Source: Neelides folsomi (lineage: Eukaryota; Arthropoda; Collembola; Neelipleona; Neelidae). From it: a DNA stretch of 64,000 nt. Position numbers and translations under genes: made by a program. Positions 41,701-55,268 of the stretch are shown here, one piece after another (positions within the stretch are counted from its first letter, which is position 1; every line of letters starts with the position of its first letter). The notes under the pieces are model-generated. The model saw nothing but the letters and a program-made list of their open reading frames with translations. It did no database searches and was not told the DNA's origin. The stretch is taken from contig JAQGBZ010000136.1 of NCBI GenBank assembly GCA_034687125.1, positions 91,104 to 155,103 on the forward strand, in the 5' to 3' direction.

Positions 41701-44700
41701 TATAATATTATTCAACAAAGAAATTAATTAAAATTACGAAAATATGATTTGATTTGTGCAAACACCGACTATAAATAGCTAAAATTTGTTTAACTGGGTA
41801 TGATATTGCATTAAATATGCTATGTTGAAGGTGGTGCGGTTATGTAAAATGATGATGAGCGAAATAAATGGAGGTAATTGGAATGACCGAGTGTTGAAAT
41901 CTAGGAGTGTATTATTGCTCATGATGGAAGTTTAATCTAATCTCCCATCAATATTCGGTGTGAAGGAAGAAGTGAGGAGTTACATGACTTGGAATACAAC
42001 CAACCACCTCTTGTTGGTGGAAAACTCGAGAGGGTCGCGGTTCGATTCTTGTGAGAACGAAGGCGAAAGCTGAAGGAATCTTTTACCATCCATCATATCC
42101 ATATTCATTTATGCATTCGAGATGTGTGTTTGAACTCGAGGTATTCACTTGGCATAATCGATTTGCATCTCTCTCACATACATTCAAACACAGGTATTCT
42201 ACATTACTTACTTTATTCAACCGCTCTCAGATTTTTTGGGATAAGCAGGCGTTTACATTTTTACTATTCACAATTGAAGTGATTTAAGTCTAAATACATG
42301 TATGCAATCTTTGTACGCATTGAAATCTCTAATCTGTAAATTATTTTCTAAGCTATTATCAGCCTTTACTTTTGTTTTGAACTAGATGAACCTTTAGATA
42401 TTAGTTTATTATGCTTCAATTCGCAGCATACTTATAATTAGCTGAGCTACATATTGATAAATTTCATTCATGTATCAGTATATGTACGTATTATGTATGT
42501 ATATAAGAATGTACTGATTAATTGTATTTAATTCGAGTCTTTAAAGGCAAAATTAACGCGCCATGATGTAAATTGCCTAATTCAATTAATTGAGTTTGAA
42601 AGCGTTCGAGATATTCTTAAGGAACAAGTGAGTTATGTAGAAAGTGAATGAATGCATTATTGTTAAAAGCTTCATAGACTAAAGAATAGGGAGAAACAAA
42701 GAAGGAAACAAAGACGTGCTTCACACCTTTTCTTAATCTTTGCCAATTAAAGTCCCTTTAGGTCTCATTGTCCACTCAAATTCCTTATTTATTACGACTG
42801 GGAATAGAAAGATTTCTAATGAATTAATTAGCGATTCAAATCACTCCCTTTTGACCATTCAATACTCTCCACTATCATCATTGATTCATTTTTATCTTTT
42901 TGCTCATTTTTTATGATGCATTTCACTCATTTAATTATGACATTTGGAAGCGTAGGAAAAGAAGAAAAGTAAAAGTTGAACTCTGAAGTTTTCAATTGCA
43001 TGAGATCAAATCCCCAATTTGAATAAGGTAGAATAATTCATTGCGACATTAAATTTATAGACCAAGTAATCTATCGGGAAAGTGCAAACAGTAAAACAAA
43101 TGATAATTCAAAATTCAAAAGCACCTTAGTTTAGATTCAAAGAACAAAATTCAATCTCTAATGAGTCCAATGCCAATTCTACTAGATTGGAATATCGAGC
43201 TTTACTATAGTGAAGATTGAGAAACGTGTTAAGTGTGGACTATGATTAAAAATGTCAAAGACATTTACCTCTGTGACAATACTTCACACTTAATTGTTAA
43301 TGAAAAATCGTATTAACCATTTGAATGTAAGGTGTATTTGCTGCATTTGACAATGTCGGTGGTCGGTCGGCAGACACTAAAATTGTTGATCGTTTCTTAA
43401 TACCCAAATTAAAATATCCTTTGCTGCGTACATACTTTATTCAATTCTTAAATTAAACAATTGCTTTCTTGTATGTCAATTGTTGCTTCGTAAAATTTTA
43501 TTGTATGTAGAAATGTGTTTTCAGTTGGCTTTCCCCTTTATTTCATAACAAGGAGTATACTGAGAAATTAATTGAACACTATAGTAATTGTGCTAATTCA
43601 CCTCTATTTATGTCAAAATAGACTTTTATGATAAATCATATTCGGCACAACTTTATTTTTACAATATGTGTATATTCCTTATCTATAATATTTTACACCC
43701 AAGCTAAGATTAAAAATTCTATAGTACCTAGGTATACTATAGTCGTTATTAAATCTAACGTTGTGGTTTGACTTGTTAATTACATGATATTCCAAGAAAA
43801 GGCCACTCTAATATGTAAATACAATATTATACGTCATTTGAATCAATACATAGGTATTATATACCTATACATAAATACATACATGTGATATAACAAAGAA
43901 AGTATTTATAATAGTACATAGATTTTTGGATTGCAACCCTTTCTAATGTATGTATGTATGTAGATATACGCCCCTCTTCCCAACAATTATTACATCACTG
44001 GGAAATGCAGCTCTACAATTGTGGTACTATATAAGTACATAGTATTCAAGACATTACTTGGGATTATTCTATATATTCCTAACTCAATTCTCATATTTAG
44101 TATTTGAGTTAGCTTATAATTATATAAAATACAGATGTTTATTAGTTATGTACGTGTAGTGTACCATATATAAAATTAATACACTAACGATGAGCTGTGG
44201 TATACTGAGGTAAATTACAACAGAATAATAGCAAACCGAATATTTATTTACAATTAAAATTAAGAATAGAAGATTTAGTTCATAAATAGTGTACATAAAT
44301 ACATATGAGTGTGACTGTGTGACATGAAATGACACTTTCAACTATTTCTGCAAATTTCCATTTGACGGCGTGTCGCGATTATTGTTATATTATGTGCATT
44401 TCGTGACAGAATGAATATTCTTGGAATAGCTTAAACCGCCACCTCGGTTCAGATGTTCAGGGTGAACAACGTAAAAAAGCTTAAGATCAAGTTTTTGGAA
44501 CCCTGAAATTGGAATTATTAGTTATCCAATCATTCATCTTAATGCTCTAACAAAGTCAAGTTTGCATTTACACAATATTTCTAATACTATTAATAGGAAG
44601 GTATATACGCTATAATAGAAAAAATTGATGCACCACGTATGTAATATTAATGTAATATTACATACCTTCAGGTATTAGATATTATACAAATAGGTAGGAT

Positions 44701-47232
44701 TAATTAATGTGTACAGTGTATAATAAATGCAATATACCTACAATATATACTTTTACTATTATTATATACGATTATGTCCATTTAATCATTTATATTAAAT
44801 GTAATTTCATTAATTGTTATATATTTGGCAAATATTTATTTACTGTACCTGTATAAGTACATTGGTATGTATGGGGAAGTATGTGGATATTTTTGAGTTG
44901 TGGATTTTTCGATAAACGCAATTAAGATTTATGAGCGTATTACTCATTAGGTTTATAGATCATTTCCTTGAATGGTGATTCTATAGGGAGATATTGGATT
45001 GGAAAAGATAAATGTCGTTGTTGCATTAAATGAGGACGTGTGATGTCAAGAGGAATGTATTATTTGATGCGCGCCTTCCTATTTATTTTCATTCACCTCT
45101 TTTCACTCTCGTAGTAATTAGCATAGTTGAACTCATGTTATCTCACAACCATCTACATCAATTGGCAAAATCTATCGTTTCGGCTCAGCGGCGAATAGAA
45201 GGCCTCGTCAATCTCAGGTAGCTTTGTAAATTATATGCATATATAGTACAAATACTTACTTATTCGACGTTTGATTTATATAGATTGTTATTGAGGGAAC
45301 TAAAGGTTATGAGTATGTTCAATAAATTAAGTGGCCCAGAAATAATCAAATGAGGTCAGTGGATTAAAATTCAATCGCGGGTGACCCGAGGAGTAAAAAT
45401 ACACTTTCAAATTTATAATAACCTCTAGATCCCTTCGCTCGATTACTTCTGCATGAGGGAGAGGAAACACATTATTCACTGGCTCTTTTCATCCCAACTT
45501 CAACTATTACTATCATTCAAAAATGAATGGAATAATGGAGATGGGTGAAGTGAAGGTAGTTTTAATTTATATTAATATTTATGCGTATTACACATCGATA
45601 GATCAATGTGAGATTTGAACATTTTTCGGCCTAATGATCTCAAATATGTGTTATTCATATGATCATTCTGAATTTCGAAGGAATCGTTCAACTTTTTAAA
45701 ATCTTGATAAAAAAACTTTGGAAATTTTAATTCAAAGAAGGCTAAATGTAGTACTGTTGTATTTATCGTTAGTTTGTTCCGTTATAATAAAAATATACTG
45801 ACTGATAACAATGATAACAAATATAACCAACAATGAATTTTAATAAGTTAAATGTTCTAAAGTAATATAATGAAATTGAGAATAATGTAAAAGTGATTCT
45901 TGAACCCCACGTACATTTTAATGGCTTAATGTTGTAACTTTCTATTATATTTGACTCCATTTACATACCACTTACGCAATATGTATTGACTATCTATCGT
46001 AGCTATTTTCCTTACTTGCCTCAAGAGTTAATACTCCGTTAAAAATTGGTCCTCCGCCCATTGGGTGACTCAATGAGAAACAAACTGCCTTTTGTGATAT
46101 TTAATATTCTATTTACACTCCGCAATTATCCAAATGGCCAAAGAAGCCAGCGAAGAGAAAATGTGTTTAGAAAATCTTTATTTTGAGGAACCATTCATTC
46201 ATCGTAAAACAGGGACAAATGGTTAAATATTCAATACGGTAATTTTGTCTAATTATAATTCAAATATTTATGGAGTTTTATTTACATAAACTTTGAAATC
46301 ATCTTAAGAATGTTTACAAATTAAGAGAAAATGTATTGACGAGGATGTGGAGAGTTGGGGCATATGAAAATAAAAGAGAGAAGTGCATAATTAGCAGAGC
46401 GAAGTCTCAGAATGTACAACCTGTCCTTGGACAACCAACACAGCACCATTACCCATATTACAATACAAATTGATGTATTTAAAGTCTCAAGTATGGTATT
46501 TATAAACAATGCAGATGTAAATGAGTTACTGAAGAGGCAAACACATGCAAATGCAACAAACAAAATTTTGAATGTTTAACAATAAACTTGCAGACGTGCA
46601 AAGAACAGTCTACTCGTACATACCATAGTGTACTTCAATCTATTCTATATATCTGTATTTAATTAGGTACTTTTGTAAAAAAAAATGTGTTGTATTTAAG
46701 TATGCGATGAACGATACGATGTATATTTGATAGATTTATGATAGATTTGTTACCACAGTTAATGTAATGGAGACGATTTGGAAGTACTCATTAAACTCAA
46801 TAATTCATTATGCTTCTTATAATCTTCTCATAAAGTATAGGTATTATTTATTTTATACATTTTCACTCACTCATGAAGAAGACGTTCATAGTGGAAATGT
46901 TTGCTAGTGCGATATCATATCCTACAAGGGAAATTTTTAAAACTGGAAAGTGGTTGAAATTGAGCGTGAATGAAGTTTTATTTGGGGCAAGATAAAAATG
47001 AATTGGTCGAATGGAAGATTTGAAGTAAATAATATACAGAAATCCCATACCTTTTTAGTTGATTTTTACTGGCTTGTTGATTTTCTTTGATGATTCGGTC
47101 GGACCTCGCTCGGTAAATGCCGATTAAAACTCCCAACGCACATAGGAAAAGAAGGAGAATTCTCAAAATCCGCCCTGAATGACCACCAAACAAATGACCC
47201 AATTTTTCACCCCAATTAACAGCCCTTAACAT
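20753..47232 (-). CDS. STELLO-like (DUF288-type) putative glycosyltransferase, type II membrane protein
   Basis: Eight coding exons join in phase: 47232-47051, 31764-31585, 28735-28532, 28263-27942, 25317-25170, 25108-24964, 24184-21570 and 21210-20753. They total 4254 nt and encode 1417 residues. A short cytoplasmic N-terminus is followed by a signal anchor (about 22-39, ILRILLLFLCALGVLIGIY), typical of Golgi type II enzymes. The STELLO/DUF288-like first module holds AKWVIVGNP (73-81), a TP-containing segment near 122, YRESFRNLAYIWAMHRGARY (157-176), NPYSHFGRPDV (228-238), LPGDTMPPL (314-322), YIRGLWSQSLLGDLGG (365-380) and AWIADLRSIHY (465-475). A second conserved module begins near 736 (VLLIVVFTNQHYDLIP) and includes GYMVVTDETLL (817-827). 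An acidic Ser/Thr/Pro-rich stretch (about 895-1225) precedes a conserved-looking C-terminus (HDTIPVYYLPTW, 1322-1333). Plant STELLO proteins are Golgi proteins linked to cellulose synthase assembly. Substrate and partner here are unknown. Family assignment is from remembered motifs; the exon chain is strong because every junction keeps frame. Confidence 0.75.
24185..24963 (-). other. Intron 6 of the STELLO-like gene
   Basis: It has a GTAAGA donor at 24963 and a GTGATACAG acceptor at 24185. Apart from AT-rich DNA with short TACATA-type words I see nothing in it. Confidence 0.6.
25318..27941 (-). other. Intron 4 of the STELLO-like gene
   Basis: It has a GTAATT donor at 27941 and a TTGATTTTAG acceptor at 25318. 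I see no coding exon or element in its 2.6 kb; open frames such as 26567-26794 are not protein-like. Confidence 0.6.
28369..28501. mobile_element. Mariner-like MITE forming a near-perfect palindrome
   Basis: Two arms of about 60 bp (28369-28430 and 28440-28501) are reverse complements with about one mismatch, separated by a loop of under 15 bases. Inside the arms the motif TACAGGGTGGGCCATAAG (from 28395) and its mirror ending CCCTGTA (to 28475) resemble Tc1/mariner-type termini with flanking TA. The palindrome continues outward beyond these TA positions, so either the true termini are longer or the element sits in a pre-existing inverted context. It has no coding capacity. It lies in intron 3 of the STELLO-like gene, about 30 bases past the exon 3 donor at 28531. 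Confidence 0.75.
28736..31584 (-). other. Intron 2 of the STELLO-like gene
   Basis: It has a GTATGA donor at 31584. The acceptor (GATAAAG, ending at 28736) has a weak pyrimidine tract but gives the correct phase and restores the family-like KTP reading. Nothing else is recognised in the intron. Confidence 0.55.
32711..32791. mobile_element. Short TA-flanked inverted-repeat element (mariner-like MITE)
   Basis: Arms of 28 bp (32711-32738 and 32764-32791) are inverted copies with three mismatches, beginning TACAGAGTAGGTCTAAAG on the left and ending CTTTAGACCCACCCTGTA on the right. TA dinucleotides bound both ends. The total of about 81 bp leaves no room for a transposase. The outer bases resemble those of the element at 28.4 kb, but the inner arms differ, so they are probably related subfamilies. 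Confidence 0.7.
34433..34454. repeat. 11-bp tandem duplication
   Basis: GTGTAAAACAA is repeated twice in tandem inside the large intron. Confidence 0.75.
36830..36855. repeat. Short hairpin
   Basis: CTGACGT followed by one extra base and TGG pairs with CCAACGTCAG across a five-base loop, giving a 10-bp stem with one bulge. It lies inside the large intron and no function is evident. Confidence 0.5.
43946..43963. repeat. ATGT microsatellite
   Basis: A short run of ATGT units, a small example of the TATG/CATA words that recur through the large intron. Confidence 0.7.
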
Positions 47233-50131
47233 TGTGGAACGGTGTGGGTAAAAATTATGTGTTGAGTTATTTGTGAGTTATTTCACTAAACTTGGCTGAA
47301 CTCTTTGGGTCGTTCGGCACTCAAGTGCAATCAGAGTCAGGACTTGAACAACAATTAGATGAAAAATGCAAGTCTTTGACACAGAATATTCCAGATCTCA
47401 CCTCACTCTTTTCTTTGAAATGAGATTGAGAATTAAAGGTAGGGAGCGAATTGATGGGCGAGATGCGTTAAACAGCAGATTTTGTTTCATTTTCCTCCCT
47501 CAGTCGTCCTTCTTCTCATCAAAATTCTAAAAGAAACGAAGAACAAATTTTACTTTTTTTAGAAAGTACAGTGAAGGTTCATTAGCACAGTAGCACAACA
47601 ACTGCCCAGCATTATTGATCAGTCGTCTATTGGAAATATAAGGAAGTCTTTTGATTGATGAAATATCAACAATTCTGAGAATTAATATGCCAATGGACTC
47701 ACCAGCCCTCAGTAAATTTAAACTTGAAAATATGAGTTCAATAAATATGTCCATAACTTATTTGCTTAGGTATATATAAAAATGCTTCTGTAAATATTTT
47801 GATCGGAGGAGCTGAGAACATTTCCTCAATGAATCCTTGTACTCAATTCATTAAAATTCTCCGGGTTCTCCTTTTAAATATTTAGTTTAGATCTCAAGTG
47901 GATCATTAAAATTTCCGTGTTTGGAGTGAGACTTCATTAAACTCATATATAATAATTGAGGACTTATTTAATAAAAAAGAGTTTAAATGCTAACCTTCTC
48001 TGTCTGTTTCTCCTCTCTTCAAATACTGCCGATTCATGCCCTCATGAAGAGCTTAATGGACTTTTCCCCTTTTGTTTAAAGTAACAGTGCGTGGTGTATT
48101 CACAGCTCTTTGCGATGAGACGATAATGATGATCTTTCCAATTTGAGCTTCCGATCCCAACACGTAGATCTTGTTATCTCTTTCAAAAACGGGACGTGTT
48201 GAAAAACTTAAAATCAAAGATAATCGACGGCCAACAATGGCTCTGTTGTCCCATTAACTTTTAATAGGGCCGATGATTATATAGCAAAATTTATCAAATT
48301 GAAGAGTTGAACAGTGACTGAATGAACGGTGATATTTAGTGTTCACTAAAATATAAATATGCCTAAAGAACCTAATAGTTGGAATCTATTTAGAATCACA
48401 CAGTCACTTTAACAGTCTTACAATTCCTATGCGTGGGCTGTGAATAGAGTTAGAAATTGTAATTACTGGAGCCCTGGATCCTAACTGTACTCTTCATCCA
48501 GAAACTCTTGTGAGTCTGGGAGTGACAATACAGGGAAGAGAGTGGAGGTAGCAGCGGCTCCTCACGTTCACAACTGAGTCCGTAGGCCGCTGTAGCTGCC
48601 AACTCCATGGGGCACAATGGGGGATGAAGGGTTGCGAGGGTGAGCTCGTCGTCCACCTTCAGCGAACCGCCAACCTCCTCCCTTTGTTCCCATTTGGTTC
48701 TTCAATGTGATCACCAGCTCTATGTAAAAGCCCTTACGAGATTCTTAAGGGTTTCTCTCGATTACATGCATATTATATTTATGTACGATTGAATAAATAC
48801 CATTAAAAGGACAACTCCATAGTTATAATTGTGAAAAGTCATTAAGGGCAAGGCATCTTCTTGGATTTTTGGACGAAACAATAAATGTGCATTATACGTA
48901 TCTGGCATTAGATTAGGCTGCATCTCTTTTTTACTTTTGGCAGCAAATGGCCAATCCATTATCTAATTTGCTATTGTTTTGACGGACCGGAGGCTGATGT
49001 TTAACCAAAGCTTTCTTTCAAGTTCGTCCTTTAACCTTTCATTTATTTTGTGTTGATTGTTTGTTTCCTCCTTCAGACTCACCAGTTTGGAGGCTTATTG
49101 ACCTTTCGTGATTTCATCATTGTTTTAATATTTCATGGCTTATATAATATAATTCTTATTATTACTGACATAATAAGTAGATATAATATATCTAATATTA
49201 TGCTGAAATGCACTTTAGTATTGAAAAGTGAGCCCAAACCCAAGTAATACCTTGTTACTAAACCGAAGTTTAGATGCATACCTGTATGTAAGTTTTTTTA
49301 AAATGCTAACTATCAACAATAATATATTTATTATTATAATGCTGTATACCTACTATTTGATACACTGCACTAATGTTTACTTTTGTTTGTCCTTTCTTCA
49401 GGAGGTTAAATATTATACTTATAAATATTTATAAAATTGTTTTATTGTGAAATGACACACAATGCAATCAAAACATTAAACTTTGCACTTGAATAGAAAA
49501 TTATCGATAAGAAGACAAATACATATTTTTTATTCATTTTTAAGATGCAATGAAAAATATTTTTAGCTAAGATGCTAAATTCTAAGAATGTCTGAGGGTG
49601 AGTGAAATAAATACAATATATTAAATGTCAGTTGTAAGTGTAAGTACTCCTAAATACAAATTACAATTAGGTATGTGAGATATTCATTTAGGTACTTAAA
49701 TTAATTAGATAATAAAGTTTTATAATTACCCAATATCAATTAAGTAGGTGCTTAATGTTAGAATATTTAATAGCATTATATATAAAATGCATACATAACT
49801 TATTATAATTATAATTACATAAGTATTTAGTACTAATTAATAAAATGTGTTTTTCAAGTTAGTATACTATACTTAAATGTAAATAAATCGATCAATTTAA
49901 ATTAAATAAAGTGTTTGCAAATAAGTAAATATCGATCAGCAAATAGTTTTTAACAATAGGTAGTTATTATCAAAAATAATAATTAAATGAGTTTAGAACA
50001 TCTTAATAATTTGCACCTTACCATAAATGTTTAGATGATTACTTGATCAGACGTACAAATAACTCAGGAGAAATATCTTTAAGACTGGAAAGAGAAAATT
50101 ATTAACATTAATTCCAAGAATTTATTTTACA
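47233..50131. other. Divergent intergenic region between the STELLO-like and receptor genes
   Basis: These 2.9 kb separate the minus-strand STELLO-like start from the plus-strand receptor start, so both promoters probably lie here. A GC-richer patch at 48470-48700 stands out from the AT-rich background. It could be a 5' non-coding exon, promoter-proximal sequence or an unrecognised exon on the minus strand. No known protein is readable from it. Confidence 0.4.
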
Positions 50132-52704
50132 ATGAAACAAACAGAAGTTATTTCAAATTCTAAATCTTGTTATTCAACTTTTAAATATTATACAATTTTT
50201 GGATATCTTTCTGGAGTTTTCCCCGTTGGAAATACATTCAGAGCTCAATCATTTGGCCCATTAAACTTCAAGAAATGTTCAATACCTTATTTTTCAACTT
50301 ACATTCTGTACATCATCAAATTATTAATTGTCATTCAAACTGTAATCATTATAATGAATTCAAGAAATGGTCCCGGAAAAATGGATATTTTCTTTTCGAT
50401 GGGATTTGAAAATATGACACAGTTTGTAAGCGGAATCGTCGGAGTTTTCTTCACCGTTTCGTTTGGACTCATTTGCCATTTTATTTGTTTAGCAAAAACG
50501 AAGGGATTACTTGAACTTGGAAAACATATTGATATATACGATGACCTTTACCCTCAACATGTATCGGATCGGCGCTTAACATCGCGTATAAAATACACAT
50601 TCTTGTCAAGTATCATCATTGCATTTATCCCAGTCGCTTTGGCCTACAGCTACATCACAGAAAATAACCAAGAAGAAGCTATAAGAATTGATGTAATTCC
50701 TTATGTATTCAGCACAGGAAATTTGTATTTGATTTTAATTATTATATTTGTTTTTGTCTTTACAATCGAATACGGCGTTTCGTTCATTTACATTCAAATA
50801 TTCTTTTTCACATCTGTGCTTCTTCATAGAATAAAAGATATTACTGAATGCATCAAAGGAAAATCTGGAGTTTGGAACAGGAAAAGCTCAATGGTCCCGA
50901 AAAATGAAAAAATGTCTTTGATATTTACCCCGTGGTTTCAGGATGAATCTAAAAAATCATGGCGTGAAATTTCAAAGCAATATTATCATTTTTCAGAAAT
51001 TTTCTCTCATTTTGAGTATTTTGGAGGAACATATTTTACTACGCTTTTCTCAACCCTCATCATTTCTACCGTTTGTACCATCTTCTTTGTTTTTTCGGTT
51101 GACGAGCACGGAACTGAAATTTTTAACTTAATTGTTTTCATTTGTTGTTTTCGAATTTTCTCTCTAGCGGACTCAGGCGAGTCGTTTGTTCGAGAATATG
51201 AGAAAATGGTTAAAAGTTTGTTAAGAGCGAGACATGAGGCTCAATTCCACTCTGCTGAGAAGGAGGAGGTAAGTGAGAAACGCTTTTATTGCCAAAGTTG
51301 TGCCGAGAGAAAACTTTTATACAAAACCCTTTTTTCACCAACCCTTAAAACGGGCTCTGATGGTTCTTTTCGCTTCGCAAATATCTTTAAGTAATAGGTG
51401 TATTGAGTGCCAACTAATAAAACTCAATATGGGCTGTCGCTGTAATTTACATAGCAAAAAATTACTCTCTTCTATGTAAATATATTAATGCATAACCAAA
51501 ATTAATCAAAAACAAGTAACACATAATTTTTACAACTTTTCTTAAAAATTCGCATTAAACTAAAAAAAAATTGGCAAGTACTTTCATTAAAATTTAAATA
51601 TTATTCATAGCTATGCAGGCGATGATTAAGGATATAAATGGAAATTATAAGCATTGTCCGGCTATTTTGGTAAATATTCTACTTAAGGTATATTATACTG
51701 CGTAAGTATGCAAGGATGTAGTTAATTTTATTCACACGTGCTTATAAGTAATAAATACAAAAATATTTTGCATAATGATCAACGAGCAAAAGTCTTCTTC
51801 TTTCATTATATGGCAATTTAATGGCAAGTCATGTCGTCAATGTTGATCTTGAAATAGCGATAATTTAATTACTTCCAACGAAAAACACTTGTGAAACTGC
51901 AAGAAGTGTATGAGACAAAAGCGGCATTTGTGGGTTGACAAAGTGGTTGTAAAAACATTTGGTGTAAAGTCAAGGAAGCGGAAGAGCGCCGTCTCAAGTC
52001 TCCAACTAACCTTCCTCTTTCTTTACCAACTTTTTACCAAATCTTCATTTTTCTATCCATTTTTCTTTCAATCGGGTTTGAAGAGTTTAAAACTCCATGA
52101 TGAATCACTTCGATTGTTGTATAAAAACCGTGGCGGTTGATTGAGAGCTGTGGATACCATTCACACGAAGGCGTCCTTGAGTCCCTCTCGTTCCTCGTGG
52201 CTTCCATTTTACACCTTAACTAACTAGCTTCCACTCAATTCCACTTGTTTCATGCGGAATTCACATGTTCTCTTCCTAATTTCCATTATGCTTCTCCTTC
52301 CGTCGCTAAACCAGTCATTGTCATTTTTAATAGTGATTTTTTTAATATTTTAGTTTGAGGAATTTGTCAAGTTGGTTCAGTCAATTCCACTTACCATTTC
52401 TGGCAATGGATTTTTTACTGTAAACAGGCAGAACGTCACTTCTGTAAACTAAAATGACTAATAATAAAATATAAAACCATTAATGTTAAAAACAATGAAA
52501 CAAATTTTTTGGACATTAATTCAATTTAACTTATCCATTTTTGATTGTATCTTTAATTATTTTCAGATCGTGAGCGTGATAATTACTTACATCATTGTTC
52601 TAGTTCAATTCATGCAATCTGACAAAAAGAACCAAAATTCGAATGTAACTATTGGCCCTACTACAACGATGGATTCTCTTCAGACAACGAGCCGAGAAGA
52701 ATAA
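50132..52704 (+). CDS. Gustatory receptor family 7TM chemoreceptor
   Basis: Three coding exons, 50132-51268, 52354-52443 and 52567-52704, join in phase 0 and encode 454 residues. Introns begin GTAAGT and GTAAAC and end TATTTTAG and TTTTCAG. The first exon carries hydrophobic segments near 55-76, 97-120, 156-175, 198-228, 300-322 and 329-346, and the last exon carries a seventh. The C-terminal part has the hallmarks of insect-type gustatory receptors: a SGNGFFTVNRQNVTS block (395-409), then TYIIVLVQF (416-424), which matches the family motif TYhhhhhQF. Short intron positions near the C-terminus in phase 0 are also usual for this family. Such proteins are ligand-gated ion channels with an intracellular N-terminus, acting in the membranes of sensory or other cells. 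Ligand unknown. The ATG at 50132 is the first in frame. No sign of decay: all motifs and frames are intact. Confidence 0.88.
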
Positions 52705-55268
52705 ATTGAAAAGGAGAGGGTAACGGAATTGTTTGCACAAGGGATGCTCTCATTAAATATGCATTTATGAGACTCCTTTGAAATGGAAATGCCGTATAAA
52801 AGAATAAAAGGAATAAATCGATAGCCACTTCCTACACCCTTAACTCACTTTAGACAATCTTCAAGGAGACCTTCGGAATCTTAAAATGACTTTCAGTTAA
52901 ATTTCTCAACTCGCTATGCATACTCTAGTTTATAATTTGAAAAAAAAAGATTGCGAAATTTGCAATGTTCCAAACTTCCTTCCACCCAAACCATCTCTTC
53001 AAAAACTTGAAATCAATAAACATGAAAAGTTTTCGGCTCGTTTATCTTAATACAATATAGAGCAAATTGCCTCTGGTTCAAAGAGAAACTTTTCCAACGA
53101 AGAAATTTCATTATAAATTAATTGAACATTTTGTTAAATAGGAAGGATAGCATGAAAATGAGGATTCTTTCCAAGTTCGTTTCGATTCTTAAAAGATGTT
53201 CAATTTTAGATTCAAAATTGATCCGTTTGGCTTAATGGCCCAATTTCTATTACTATTACTATTTGAACATTGAAGTCAAAGTCGCTAAATTGAACACAAT
53301 TTATTTATTAGAAATTCTTTTTCTAATAATGTACAATATATGTTAATTGATTTTGGGTGATCAAATAAACTCGTTTTAGGTTGATTTTACATAAAAGTGT
53401 AACAAAAATATTAAGGATGAAAATAATTTTTTAAAATTTAAAATACGAAATAATATTTAGGTATAAATATAGTATGAATCGAGTAAATTAAATTTGCCGT
53501 TGGTCATTGAGATATGTACGAAACGTCGAATGTTTTTTATATGAATTGTAAAAGGAAAGTGAAAAATTCATAAATCTCATCTTCAATTCCTTTAAAAGAG
53601 ATATAAGGATGGAAATAAATCTTTAGGGTTTCATAAGAGAAGGATCGGGAATTCCAGAAGTTTTGGGGGCATTTTAAAGTCGAACGTCAGAGAGTTACTG
53701 GGGATCTTCAACAGATTGGAGTGTGTTCAGACTCAAAAACTCCAGTCCACCAAAGAGGATTACACCAATAGACTGAACTTATATCGTCCGTTCAAACACA
53801 TACCATTATGATTTCATGATATAATAACAAGGTCATATAATCCAATGCTCGACCATCTCAGACTCTCCAAGCAAATGAAGATAAATGGTGAGAGGTTTGT
53901 CTATATAAAATACATTCATCTAGTTATGGAAATGGTCCTTATAAGTATTTAGAACAACCTTTGTAAGTACTTATAACATAAGGAGTCATTATAAGAGATG
54001 CAGTTGGGTTGCGGGTCTTAATTGAAGGGGTCGAGGGAATCGAGTTGATTTAGATGGAGAGCTCCGAAGGATTCCTGGAGTCGACCCAATTCCTAATTTC
54101 TAATCGTCCAAAGATGTCACGAAATGGTCATGAGAGAGAAAGCGATGAATAATTTGAGAAGTGGACGTCTGGGAACATGTAGTGGAGATATGTTGATGAT
54201 GGAAGCAAAGGGATCGATGAGGAGCGTCGTCCATGCGCTCTGCTTCTTGCGGACGCCCTTCCTTCCTTTCTCCGATTTCGGGAGAAAATCGGGGAACGTG
54301 AGGGGAGTCGGACGACTTTCCTCTCGATGACTCAACCCTCAGTTCACACTTTCCTCATTTACCTTCAGCTCCTCTGTCAAAATAAACTTTCAATTCACGA
54401 CCCTTCCAGGTCCACTGTCACACTATCGGCCTTGTGGTGAGAAAAAGGCCGCTTAAAGTTTGGTGGGTCGGTCTGGTCTTCGAGCCAGAGCTGAGAAACT
54501 CTGTTTTGTGTCTCCAAAGGGAAAAGTTCAAAAGACTTGGCCCGAGTATGTGAGACTCATTCATCATCATCTGCTGTCTGATTATGTTTCGACTAACGTA
54601 AGTTTAATATTTTAAATTAATCCAATTACTCCCACTTTCACTTTTTCCTTGTGTTGGTCGGACGGACGTCTGCAGCTCCGTAAATTCCCCCACTGCCGCA
54701 TGTTTTGTTTAAATAATACATTGGAACCGGAGCGGGAGAACATTCAATTTATCTCATCAAAAACAATGCAGAGGAATCTCAAAGAATCTCCTTTGTTCAA
54801 TGCCCCGTGGAGGAATATTCAAAAAAGTTTTATTTGGAAAGAACGTAAAGGAAGAAAAAATAAATTGATTAAAAACCGGAGATTTATCCAAAGTTTACTC
54901 AACTGAATGAATAAAATTAAGGATAGGAAATGGGAACGTAAAAGCCAAGCTCATTTGTTCGGGGATTTCCTTTAATGTGGAGCTTTGAACTCTCGGATAT
55001 GATTAGGTATTTATTATACATATAGGGAAGTTAATATGAGAATGATGATTGAACACATGGGTTATTCATCGGGCATTAAATCATTTCAGACCTCTTTCAT
55101 TGTGGATCAATTGGGCGATTATGCGAGAAAGCATATTATAAATTCTAAAGACCGCTGACACAAATGTTCGACTCCGTTGAGTGGAGTTTTGGAAGTTATG
55201 TAAAGTCATTGCATGTAAAATGGCTATATCACAATGTCCTATTACAACTGTGACGATCCAATTGTTTT
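52705..55268. other. Intergenic region with a GC-richer patch
   Basis: Most of this stretch is AT-rich with nothing recognisable. Around 54115-54510 the base composition rises and open frames exist on both strands. On the minus strand a GAAG/GTAAAT donor near 54363 follows a short protein-like reading that includes GRELKVYFDRGAE. I could not assemble a convincing gene, so it is noted rather than called. Confidence 0.35.
52803..52817 (+). other. Polyadenylation signals after the receptor gene
   Basis: Two AATAAA hexamers (52803-52808 and 52812-52817) lie about 100 bases after the receptor stop codon. Confidence 0.5.

Larger units (their letters stand above)
31765..47050 (-). other. 15.3-kb first intron of the STELLO-like gene
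   Basis: It has a GTATGG donor at 47050 and a GGAATTTTAG acceptor at 31765. Exon 1 (phase 2) joins directly to exon 2 (AG plus T makes Ser), so no further coding exon is required. The intron is very AT-rich and full of TACATA/TATGTA words. It contains one inverted-repeat element (32711-32791), a short hairpin (36830-36855) and an 11-bp tandem repeat (34433-34454). I see no nested gene; open frames in it (for example 32168-32464, 45030-45221) lack protein features. Confidence 0.55.
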